Source: Serinus canaria (Eukaryota; Chordata; Aves; Passeriformes; Fringillidae). Taken from it: a DNA stretch of 64,000 bases. Location of the stretch: positions 1,364,001-1,428,000 of the forward strand of contig NC_066332.1 of assembly GCF_022539315.1 (NCBI RefSeq), given 5' to 3'. Each line of letters opens with the position of its first letter. Position 1 is the stretch's first letter. The translations under genes were made by a program, and so were the position numbers. Shown one piece after another: positions 43,354 to 54,000 of the stretch. Under the pieces are notes generated by a model. That model searched no databases. It was not told the DNA's origin and was given only the letters and a program-made list of their open reading frames with translations.

Positions 43354-45355
43354 GAGCCTGACTGCTCCTGGCCCCTGCCCGGAGAGGGAACTGCCCTTTG
43401 TCTGCTCGGCCCCGCCCGGGGAGGCTCCGCAGCGCTGCTGCAGGGACAGTTTTATTGTTTCCAATCAGGCTGGCCAGAGGAAGAGTGTCCTTTGGCCAGG
43501 GACACGAGGAAAATGTAGAAACACGAGCGCCAGCGGAACGGAGTCCCCGGATCCTCCTGTACCTTATTTATTGATCAGAGCGGGGCTGGGCGCTCCCAAC
43601 CGCGAGGCCTTGGCGTGGCAGGGCCTGCAGGGACACCCCTGTCCCTCCTGGGACACCCCTGTCCTTCCAGGGACACCCTGCCCCTGCAGGGACCCCCTGC
43701 CCTGCCCTCCCCTCCCCTCCTCCCCGCCGGCAGCGGCAGCTCCGTGCTGACAAGTGCCAATGTCCCCCTGTCCCCTCCCCGCGGCCCCTGGCTCTGTCAC
43801 TGGTGATTTATTTGTGTGTCACCCTCTGTCAGTGGTGATTTGATTTGTGTGTCCCACGTCTGTCTCGTCTCCTAGGTAGAGGAAAACCAGCCTTTAGCTG
43901 CTGTGGCCGGGGCTGTCCCCGTGCCCCCAGGAGGCTCCCGGGCTCCCCAGGGCTGTGAAGGTTTTTGGGGGGCAGGATTTTGGGGGGCTGAACCTGTGGC
44001 TTTGCCTTTGTGCCCAATTCCTTTAGAGCAGGCTGTGAATTTTGCGAAAGGCCCTTCTGGGAGGAGGCACAAGAGACCAAAGTGCAGCTGCTGATGTTTT
44101 CAGGGGAGTGCTCATCCCTCCCCGTGGGCAGCAGGAGGCAGGTCCAGGCAGCTGAGGTGAGGCAGGAGAAAGGACAGAGCCAGATCCCCCAGCGGGGCTG
44201 GAACTGCAGAAGGAAATCTCACTCAGAAGGTCTGAGGAGAGCTTTTCTCCATCATCCTACTCTGCCCCAGAGCTGCCTGGGCGTGGCTGGGGAGGGGCCA
44301 CTCTTACCTGGGAATGTGAAAAAATGTTGGGTTTGGTATCTCATGGCTAGGGTCAGGAAGAATTGGGTGGCAGGTGAGTGCAGGAAAGGGTGGCAGCTGC
44401 CCAGGTCCCCCCAGGCTAGGCCAGACCCCCAACTTCTTTCTACGTGTTTTTTATGTAACAAAAGCTCGGAGAAGCTGCAGTGCTGGAGGGAAGCACAGCC
44501 CACCCCTCACACACAGCTCCTGTAGGGGGCTGGGGCTGGGCTCTCCCGGGCTCACCAGTGATGGTCCTGGAGGAATTTCAGACTTTACAGCCCCTCCTTT
44601 AGTCCAGCAGCAGGAAGGGCTGTAGGTCAGAACGGTACATCAGAAGGGCTGTTGGATATCAGAGAGAATGAATCAATGATGCTGCCAGTGCCTCTCACCT
44701 CTCCCTGTTTCCTCCCAAGTGCAATGCAGCCCTTCTGCCTGTGCTGCCAGTGACTGGAGGTGCCAGCCCGGGGTCGCTGCTCCCTGCCCGTGGCCAGCAG
44801 AGCTCGGCCACCTGCAGGACTTGCTTTTTCTTAATAGTTAAGAACCCTAATTTGATTTAAGAGATTTTTTTTTTTTCCACGAGAGCCCCCTGAACAAGCC
44901 CCAAAGATGCTTTTGCTTAGGCCAGGGTGGGCTGCAGCAGGACACACAGACAGAGAATGTGTCAGCCAGGCAGGACCGGCACTTGTGGGGCTCCTCCCGT
45001 GTCACCAGAGTCCCTCTTCCAGGACACCTGCAGGTGCAGTGGGAGGTGTCCCTGTGCCCACCCTGCCACTGCTCGAGCAGAGCAGCCCCATTTCAGTGTC
45101 ACAGCACCGGCTCAGGCCTCGCTCCACTGGGGTAAAGCAGCTCCAAGAAATCTGTGGGGTGACATCGGGGTCTGGCAGTGGCCCTGGGGGCTCTGGGCCT
45201 GCAGGGCCCTGTGGCAGCAGCCCCTGTGATGTCCCCAGGTGTGTGTGGGGGGGGGTCAGTGGGTGGGGGGACCCCCTGGGCACGAACGGTTCTCGCTGGT
45301 GCTGAAGTTATTTCACTTACCTCAATTTCTTTTAATAAAAAGAATGAATTACAGC
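43354..45355 (+). other. ACACA: Probable ACACA 3' UTR
   Basis: No open frame or exon signal. The first AATAAA on this strand after the stop that I can find is at 45334-45339, giving a 3' UTR of about 2.0 kb if used. The stretch holds short C-rich imperfect repeats (43630-43700), a poly-T tract near 44866, and no CR1 or LTR that I recognise. The end coordinate is an estimate. Confidence 0.4.
45334..45339 (+). terminator. ACACA: Candidate ACACA poly(A) signal AATAAA
   Basis: Canonical hexamer in ttttaataaaaagaatg, about 1,980 bases past the TAA. I saw no nearer AATAAA or ATTAAA. Support is positional only; a shorter UTR using a variant signal is possible. Confidence 0.35.
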
Positions 45356-45614
45356 TCTGCTGCTGCCAGTGCAATCTGTCACCCCTGGCCTGGGGGAGCT
45401 GAGCTTTGCTCCAGGCCAGGACTGAGAGGGTTCTGTGGGACCCTCCAGGTCAGCTGTGCCCTGCCCTGAGGTCCCAGCTCATCCCACAGCTCTGCCCCAT
45501 CCCCTCTGTCCCCAGGTGTCCCCAAGCCTGATGGTGGCCATTCCCCTCCTCCATTGTCATCTTCACCATCACAGTCAATGGGACAAGCAGGGAACAAACC
45601 CCAGCCCCCAGTGA

Positions 45615-45730
45615 CTGCTGCAGAGGTGGCAGAACTTTGGGACCCTCTTGCAGGGCTGTTTTGTGGGCAGGGATGGCAGGATCTGGACTGGATGATCTTG
45701 GAGACCTTTTCCAGCCTCATTCCCTGCCCT
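45615..45730 (+). mobile_element. CR1-like 3' fragment
   Basis: Contains gcagggctgttttgtgggca and ctggactggatgatcttgga followed by gaccttttccagcc. Lies just past the candidate ACACA poly(A) site. Confidence 0.6.
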
Positions 45731-46969
45731 GCTCAGTAGGAAAGGCCCAGCAGGACTCTGGCTAAAGGATATCCCTGGGAGCTGATCCACAAACACCCTT
45801 TGGAGGTGTCCCCGTGAAAGGTGGGATTGAAATGTGCCCACATGAGCCACCACAACTCCAGCAGTTGATTTTTTTTTTTTTGCATTTCTCAAGCCAGAAT
45901 CATGATAGTTAAAATTTGGGGGGTGGTGAGGGGACAGACCCTTCTGAACTCCAGCATCACATTTAAAACTCTTTAGCCTAAAATATCTCCACATTAAAAT
46001 GCCAAGAAAAGACATACCAAAGCTGTAAGCTCTCCAAAGCCCAAGATCAAAGTGCCATCATCTTTTAATGTAAACCTTTTGTTGCATCAACAGTCTTAAG
46101 AGGGATGAGAGACATCAAAATAAAAACTGAGACAAACTGGGGCTTTGTAGCTGTTTTTTGTTTTAGTCTCTTCTCTCAATTTGGGCCATGAAATAGGTCA
46201 GCTCCATTACTGATCAGCCTTCCCACAAATATTTAAAACAAATTGAATTGCACACCCAATACCCATCACAATTACGCCAGGCACAATAACTAAATTAGCA
46301 ATTCAACAAAATAATTGGAAATGCGATTCTCTCCATCCCAGAGCCTCCCCCGGGGCCTGGGCCGATCTATGGGGGGAAAACTCTGCTTTACTAATTCTGC
46401 AGCTAATTAGAGACACACTTGTAAATGAAGTTGTTTGTCTGAAAGTTGAAATTCTTGGCTGTGCCGGGGTTGGGGGAGAGGATTAACACAACCCTCTGTC
46501 CCTCCCTCTGCACACCCCCGTCCCCAAAACACCTCCCAGTGTTCTGCCAAGGTGTAATGCCCATTTGTGGAGGTACTAATTAGCAGCTGGATCATGAATT
46601 AATAAAGAATTAATATTCTGTTGGGGGGGGGGGGAAGATCTCACTTGCTGTTAATTGGCAGCACTAGGAAAACTTGGTGGAAATCAGCCTGGTTCTTTCT
46701 GTGTGCCCAGGAAGGCTCGGGGAGCTGTGACACCATCACCAGGGACAGCCTGGGGACACTGGGGAGGCACTGTGCCCTCTGTTCCTGCTGTCCCACCATG
46801 CCAGGGCCCCTTTTCCTGCCCTCCAGGCAGTGTGTGAATCCCTTTTCCTGCACACCAGGCACTGTGTGAGCCCCTTTTCCTGCCCTTTTCCTGCCCTCCA
46901 GGCAATGTGTGAATCCCTTTTCCTGCCTCTGCAGCAAGGTCAGCGCTGCAGCGGGGCCGCACCCCGGGC

Positions 46970-47180
46970 CCACCTGTCCCCCTGTCCCCCCCGCCTGTCC
47001 CCGTGTCCCCCCACCTGTCCCCCTGTCCCCCCCGCCTGTCCCCCTGTCCCCCCTGCCTGTCCCCGTGTCCTCCCCACCTGTCCCCGTGTCCCCCCCACCT
47101 GTCCCCGTGCCGCCCCCGCCTGTCCCCGTGTCCCCCCCGCCTGTCCCCGTGTCTCCCCCGCCTGTCCCCGTGTCCCCGGC
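46970..47180 (+). repeat. C-rich 20-bp minisatellite between the convergent genes
   Basis: About ten units of cctgtccccgtgtcccccc-type sequence. Strongly strand-asymmetric (C on plus, G on minus), so G-quadruplex potential lies on the AATF sense strand, downstream of its stop. Confidence 0.92.
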
Positions 47181-47457
47181 CCGGGGTGGAGGCCGGGATG
47201 GGCTGGAGGTGGCTGCTGGAACGCTGATAAGTGAATTCCAAAGCGGGCTCTTATCTCCCCCAACAACAGCGAGAAGTTATCACATGGAAAGTGCTTGGTG
47301 TCACCCTTTAACGTCACAGCCGGGAAGGGGAGGGACAAAGCTCCTTCAGGGAGGATTTCAGGGACAGAGCAGAGGCTGGAGAGAGCTGGCTCTGCTCCTG
47401 GGCTGTCCTGGATGGCTCCAGCCCCTGCTCAGAGCCCTTGGCACACAGCCTGACTCC

Positions 47458-47929
47458 TGTGCCTTGGCTTCTGACCCATGGAGCAAATCACCAGCTCTGC
47501 ACACAGAACTGCAAGGCAGGAGAGTTTAAAGAGAATAACAGTTAGGTGTCACAGGGTGAAAAAGAAGAATTTGGGGGTGTTTAGAATGGGGGCTCAGGGT
47601 CCCAAGATGGAGGAATTTGGGTGTATTTTGTCCTTTTTCCTTCTTTATCCTAGCCTCCATCTCTGGGTGATGCTGGCACTTTTGGGTTGGTTTAAGGTAG
47701 GAACACACTGTCTAACACAGGTGATAGGTATTGGGAAATTATTGTAAATAAAGTCTTTTGGTATAAAACACCCCACCACCTCAGAGGGCAGCCAGTGTGC
47801 CTCTGGCTGACCTGCTGCACAGACCTCAGGATGTTCCAGGTAACAGAAAATGAACAACCTTGAAAACCACAACAGAAGAATTCTGACTCCTCCTTCCACT
47901 GCCAGGCTGGGAAAAGAGACTTCCTAACA
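47458..47929 (+). mobile_element. Solo LTR, passerine endogenous-retrovirus type, antisense to AATF 3' UTR
   Basis: About 470 bases that I recognise as a common passerine LTR. It begins TG and ends CA, carries an internal TATA-like gtataaaa at about 47759-47766 and an AATAAA near 47747. No internal retroviral coding sequence adjoins it, so it is a solo LTR. No clear target-site duplication seen. The family name cannot be fixed without a repeat library. Confidence 0.65.
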
Positions 47930-48018
47930 CATCTCAGGGTTGTTCTGATCACAGAGATTCTGAGGCTGGGCAGCCTGAGGGAGCAGCTGAGGAGAACACA
48001 GGAGCTCCATCCCAGCCC

Positions 48019-48082
48019 CTAATTCTGCTCTGCTCCTTCTCCCTTCGAGACTTTTCCGAACAGTGACCGGTACAGCTCCGTC
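48019..48082 (-). CDS. AATF: AATF last coding exon, 20 codons plus stop
   Basis: Acceptor ttttttttccccag; G completes Arg, then [20 protein letters not shown] and TAG at 48021-48019. TELYRSLFG is conserved in the family; the tail after it is divergent. The preceding intron is 8.2 kb. About 90 bases after the stop the 3' UTR would enter a solo LTR in the opposite orientation. I see no AATAAA on this strand nearby; a weak GATAAA lies at 47649-47644. Confidence 0.93.
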
Positions 48083-51000
48083 CTGGGGAAAAAAAGGGAG
48101 AGGGAAAAGTCACTTTGCAAGGTCAACATGGAAGCAAAAAGCTGCCACAAACCCTCCACTCCTTCAACAGCAAAGGCCTGGTGTAATTAAAAATGCATTT
48201 GAGAATCTTTGTTAATAAACAGAGGCAGAGGGGGGGACTGGTGTGAGCCCAGTCCCAGGCAGGGCAGAAATATGGAAATATTCCATCTGCCTGGCTATTG
48301 GATCTCCAGAGAATGAGGGTTTCTCTAAGTTTGCCCTTTACAGACAGGCTCTTCAAGTAAGAAAACAAGATTGAATATTTTAATAGGATGTTGGGGCCGT
48401 GAGGAGGATTCAATCACAGCCAACGTGGGGATGTAATTTGGTTTTCATACATTTTCTTGGACAGTACTTGAAAAACAATGAAAATGACCCAGCAACAAGA
48501 TTCCAATTAATATCCCATGTGCAGCAATTCTGATAACAGGAGCAAATTTCCCTTAAAAAAAAATTAAAGAAGAAAAGTGGGCTGGTGTTGTTTATCTTTA
48601 ATTTTAGAAGCAGAGAACGTGAGCTGGGAGAAAGGAGGGGTTCTCATAAAGCAGGAATTTCTGGGCAGGGGGGAAGAGCTGGATTTTCTCTTTCTGCAGC
48701 TCCTAAAACCTCTTGGCTGCACACATGGAGGGCAGTGCTGGGCACACAGGGGGATTTTCCCTTCCCAGCACTGCAGTGTTTGGGTTTGGGGCTGGCTCTG
48801 CTTGGTTCCCTGTCAGCTCCAAAGGAGGAATTCCATGTTCAGCAGGGATGGCAGAGAAACCTCCCCAGGGGGAAGTGCAGGAATGAACTCTCAGGGCCAG
48901 CAGGGCAGGATGGACAGACAGGGAACAGCCTCATGGACAGACAGGGAACAGCCTCAAACCTTCCCCAAAACCCCCCCCAAGGGAATCTGGGGAAATCCCT
49001 GTCCCCTCTCCAGCTCTCTGGGCCCTGCTCCCTCCCTCATCCAGCCCTTTCCCATCCCCAGGAATGAGAGGGAGCTCAAAACCAACGTGAACATTCTGGG
49101 GAGCCCCAGGGAGTGACTCAAAGAGAGCAGAGCTGCTGTGTCTGCCTCAGGAGCAGCCAAAGCCCCAAAGTGCTGCTCTGCAGCCTCTCCCACTGGGGCA
49201 GAGCCAGGAGGAGAATTCCTGGGGTTTTTGTCCTCGTTTTGAGGGTGTGATGCTCTCCTGTGGGTGCAGGAGCTCAGGGGTGGATGCAGAGCTGGCTCCA
49301 GTCCCACAGATTTTAAATAAACAGAATTTCTCCAGCAGGCAGGGCCTGGGGAGATCTCAGGGAAGAGTTTGTCTCTGCTGGCAGAGCAATGTTTGCTGGC
49401 ACTGACAGGCTGTGACAGGGAAGTTTTGGGGTCAGGGGGTTCCCTCACCCTCCCAGGAATGGGAAAAGGGATGGAGCAGAACCCCAGTGGATCCTTCTGG
49501 ACAATGACACAGGGACAGACACCCTGGCACAGTGACAAGGGAAGGAGAGCAATCAGGTAACCCCCAAACAGGGCACACATTTCCCCCTAAAAATAAATAT
49601 CAAACAAACACCCCAACCCTTTCTTCCCCCCTCTCTCACCACCTTTCTTCCCCAGCCTCTGCCCCCAGCAGGATTTAACCATGCAGAGAGTAAAACTCAT
49701 CAATCCTCCAGGTTTAACCTTGTCTGTGCTCCAATTCACCAGGGTGAGTGCAGATTTTAATACTTTCAGCCCCCTTAAGGCTATGCTTAATGAACTTGGA
49801 TTTTGGTTAAAAAAATATCAAATTTCTCTCCCCAACCCACAGATCTGGAGCAGCCAGAGCCAGCTGGGCAGGGGAAAGGTGCCTGGAGCACAGGAGGGGG
49901 GCAGCCTGGGCTGAGGGGTCACCTGGGCAGGTCAATAACTCAGCCCCACCCAGCACAGCCACACAGGGCTCTCCCCTGAATTAAAATTTAACTCTCCCTT
50001 TATTGCAGCCCACAAAAGCAAGTAATGAGCACTAACATTTTTATTTCTTTTAAACTGTCATTTAGGCTGTAGAGGGGATAATTACCTATTTCCACTGCAG
50101 TAAGGTTTTATCACCCTTAGTGAGGCATTTTCTAATTTAATATTTTTACTGGATTACCATAAAACCTGTTTCTGGAGAAAATGATCAGGAGCCCCAGAGC
50201 CATGTGCCATGTGTGTGTGAGTACCTTGCTTTAATTATTTATGCATCCCTTCCAGAGGCAGGGATGGCCCCTGCCCACCTGGGCACTGCTGCTTCCAGGT
50301 CAGCAACAGCCCCAAAAATCTGCAATAACAGCAGCTCCAGGCAGCCCAGGTGCTGGGAGTGGCTCTGCCCCTCCAAGCCCCAGGTGGAGCTACCACAGAC
50401 ATTTCATGGCACAACAGGGAGAGAGGAGTGCCCTGGATGGATGTGGATGTGGACATTTCAGAAATCCCCACGAAGCAACAAAATATAAATCAAAATAAAA
50501 AACTCTCAGAGGATCCCCAGGAAATCTCCTGTGCCCCCTGCAGCAGCAGCAGCAGCAGCAAACAAGGGGACACCAAACAGGAGCTGCACATGGCAGGGGA
50601 GCAGCCAGTGCTGGGCTGTCCTGCACTTACAGCCATGTTATTAAAAATATAAATATCAATGCCTTTAAAAATATAAATGCAGAAACAGAATTATATTTAT
50701 AAATATATTTATATTTTATAATTTATATGTTTCTATAAATATAATTACATTTCTATGTTATATTATAATTTATATGTTTCTATAAATGTAAGTATATTTC
50801 TATTTTATAATTAATATGTTTCTATAAATATAAGTATGTTTATATTTTATAATTTATGTGTATATAAAAATATATTTATATTTTATAAAATATTTATATT
50901 CATAAAATATAAATATATAGTTCTGTAAACCAGCAGAAGAACAATATTAAGGGGGAAAATTCAGTTTCTCGGGGGTGGTTTTTTTATTAAAAGAGCAATA

Positions 51001-54000
51001 GTGCTCTAGTCACTGCTGGGCTCCTCAGTAAAAACACCCTCCAACCAATTTCTCTGTTCCCAAGTACCTTTTACTTCTCCTCTTCTTCTACCCAAGGAAA
51101 AAAAAAAAAGAAGATAATTTAGAATATGCCACAAGCAGTACTGAAATGAGTACATCCCCCATTCCTCCAGTGGGAACTGTGAATTCTTAACTCACAAAAA
51201 CTGGAGAAGGAGCTGGAACAGGAACACCTGTGGAAAACACAACTCCTGATGGCAGCTGAAGCTGGCTGAGGGTTTCCTTGGAAAACTGCCTGTCTGTCTG
51301 CCTGTCTGTCTGTCTGTCTGCCTGCCTGTCTGTCTGTCTGTCTGTGCCAGGCTGCTCAGAGCAGGGGCTGCCAACACCAAACCTGGGGTTCAATCCAGGG
51401 ACCCCTCAGGATCCCTGGGCTGAAATTCAGATTGGAGTGCCCAGCAAGCACAGCAGGCACCAGGAGACAAAACCATTTACATGTCCCAGTAAAAATGAGT
51501 GTTTCTCTCAAGAAATGAGATGGAAGGGACAGGAATTCCAGGAGAGCTTGGTGTGCCCAGTGCCCAGTGGGTTTTACCCACCCAAAGCCCAGAACTGCTG
51601 CTCCCCCCAGGAGGGCAGAACAGGCTGGAACCGTTCATTGCCAGCTCCAAGGCTGAGCCAGCCCCTAAAGGAGCCCAGAGGGCTCTGCTGGGCACTCCCA
51701 CAGCTCCCAGCACACATTCCCTGCTCCAGCACTCCCTGGGCAGCTCCCTGAGGGCTCCTGCAGTCCCTCCAGGCAGGGACTGGGCCCTTTGTGCCCTGCA
51801 GATGCTTTTGGCCTTCAGTGACAGGAGGTGACAAGTGACCCCTGAGAGCAGCCCCAGGCTCCAGAAACATTTCAGAGCTGGTTCTGGCCCCAAGCAAAGG
51901 CACAGTGCACATCTGGGGGGGCTGGAGGTGGGGATGGGCTGGGCAGGGGGGACAGCAGAGCTGGAGCTCAGGGCACCCCCCCAGCCCTGGTTCTTCCCTC
52001 TCTCCCTGAATTCCAACACCCCTCCTGCCCACTCACCTCCTGCCCAGCCCTGGGCCCAGGACACACTCAAGGGGCACAGGGAGAGCCTCTCCCATCCTGA
52101 TGTTGGTGCCAGTCCCATTCCCACAGGACAGCACAAAGCACAGGAGATGCAGAGACCCAGCACACCCAGGCACCTCCACAGCTGCCATTTCCCCAGGAAA
52201 TCCTTGCCAGGCTGGCTGGGATGGGTGTGTGAGCAGGGCAGGCTCTGGATGTGCCCTGTGCAGAGGGAACTGTGCTTGGTGCTCCTCACATTCCCAGGAT
52301 GATTTCCCCCCTCACAGCCTGCCTGTTTTAGAACAGATTTGATGCAGGAGAAGACAAATTGGCTCACAAAGGAAGAACGACAAATCATCTCACAGCCTTT
52401 CACAGGTTATTTTTTTCCCCCCTTTAAGAGGGAAATTTCCATACCAGAGGCTCCTGTCTGTCTGCCAGGATGTCAAACACCAGCTGTGGGGACACGAGGA
52501 GAGCAGCCCAGAGCCACCAGCTGGGTCACACCAGCCTGGCAGCTGAGCAGCCCCTGCAGCAGCACCAGCCCTTCCAAAAGCCCTGGGGGAAGGCCCTGGG
52601 TGCCACCCTGCACCCCAGGGCTCACCAAGCCACAGGCTGGGGCAGCTTGAATAAAATCAGGCACAGAGAGAAGAAATTTCAAGGCCAGGTTGGACACTGG
52701 GGTTTGGAGCAGCCTGGGGCAGTGGGAGGTGTCCCTGCCCTGGCAGGGGTGGCACTGGATGGGCTGGAAGCTCTGTGCCAACCAAACCAGTCTGGGATTC
52801 TGGCATTCCATGACTGCAGAATCAGGATGCCCCCAGCAGGTTTAGTCTCCTGGGATAAGGTTTCTCCTTTGGCTCCAGCCTGCCCTCCATGCCCTGCTCC
52901 TCCCCTGTTCCCAAGCAGGATCCTCTCTGAGCAGACCTGGAGGCACTGTCCCCACCCCAGCAGGGTCACTGGGGTCTGGGCCATGCAGCCCTGAGCTGCT
53001 GCCTCAGCTCTCCCTGCAGGAATTCTGTGCTGCTGAAGCCCCTGGATTGACAGTCACAGAGCCCAAATTCCTCCATTAATCTGCTCTCATGGTGTTTTAA
53101 TACCCCAAGTACAAAGTGAGCCAAGTTAAAGGCTGGTATCTTACCAACCTTTTTTTTTTTAATTTTTTTTTTTTTTATTAAACTCCAATGTCATATAAGC
53201 AAATTAATCTTTTAATACCAGGATTTCCTGCTACGTACCCCCCTCTGCTTGCAGCAAGGCTCTCTGTGACAAAGCAACCACACCAAAGGGAGAATGCTGA
53301 TTGGGAAAATGCACCAGGGCCTGCCTGGATCCAGGGAAAGGCTCTAATCCAAAGCTCCCTGGCAGCTGGATAATCTGGCTGTGAACTCAGCCTCCCTGCA
53401 GGAGCAGCACTGCCTGCAGGCTCCTGTGCCAGGCTGGCTCCTGGAGGCAGGGGGGGCACGTCCTGCCCTTGGAGTGGGACTGAAGGAAGGGATTCCCACC
53501 TCCCACGGTGGGGACACTGCCTGGCCTGGCCCAGTCCCAGCAGAGCCACAAGGATGCAAATTCCTCCTGCCAGAGGAGATCACTGCTGAGGCACAGCCCA
53601 GCCTGCACCACTGGGATCCACTCCCCAGCTGGAAGTGCAGGGTGTCCCTGTGCCCTGCCTGCCCCTCCTGCAGGGGCTCCCTGGGGCTGCTGCAGAGCCC
53701 TGGGGGCACGGGTAATGATGATGTATGGGTGCCCTCCCCCCCGGGGGCTCTGGGGAGGGGTCACACATGTGACACTGCCAGCCTGGCTATCAACAGCAAA
53801 TTACAAACCATGTCAATCCCAGCTAATGCAGAGCTGTAATCCTCTTTAACAGGAGATCAAATCAGTGCCATGAGTTATGTTCGTTCTGTAATCTGATAAG
53901 AAATAGAGTGAGCCTCTAATAAAAGAGTAATGAGAGCCCTTAATGATGCTGTTAAAAGGTAGTGCCAGTTAAAACACTGCTGTTGTTCCAGCTGATTAGA

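Larger units (their letters stand above)
45356..48018. other. Region between the convergent ACACA and AATF 3' ends
   Basis: Contains a CR1 fragment, an A/T-rich candidate conserved stretch (46030-46620), a G12 run (46623-46634), short ccctccaggcagtgtgtgaa duplications (46820-46935), the C-rich minisatellite, a GATA-rich block (47220-47310) and the solo LTR. The AATF 3' UTR must lie at its right end, but its length is not determinable here. Confidence 0.75.

Noticed and set aside
51285..51345. Possible CRISPR-like or phage-type repeat
   Set aside because: Simple tetranucleotide microsatellite; the DNA is vertebrate.
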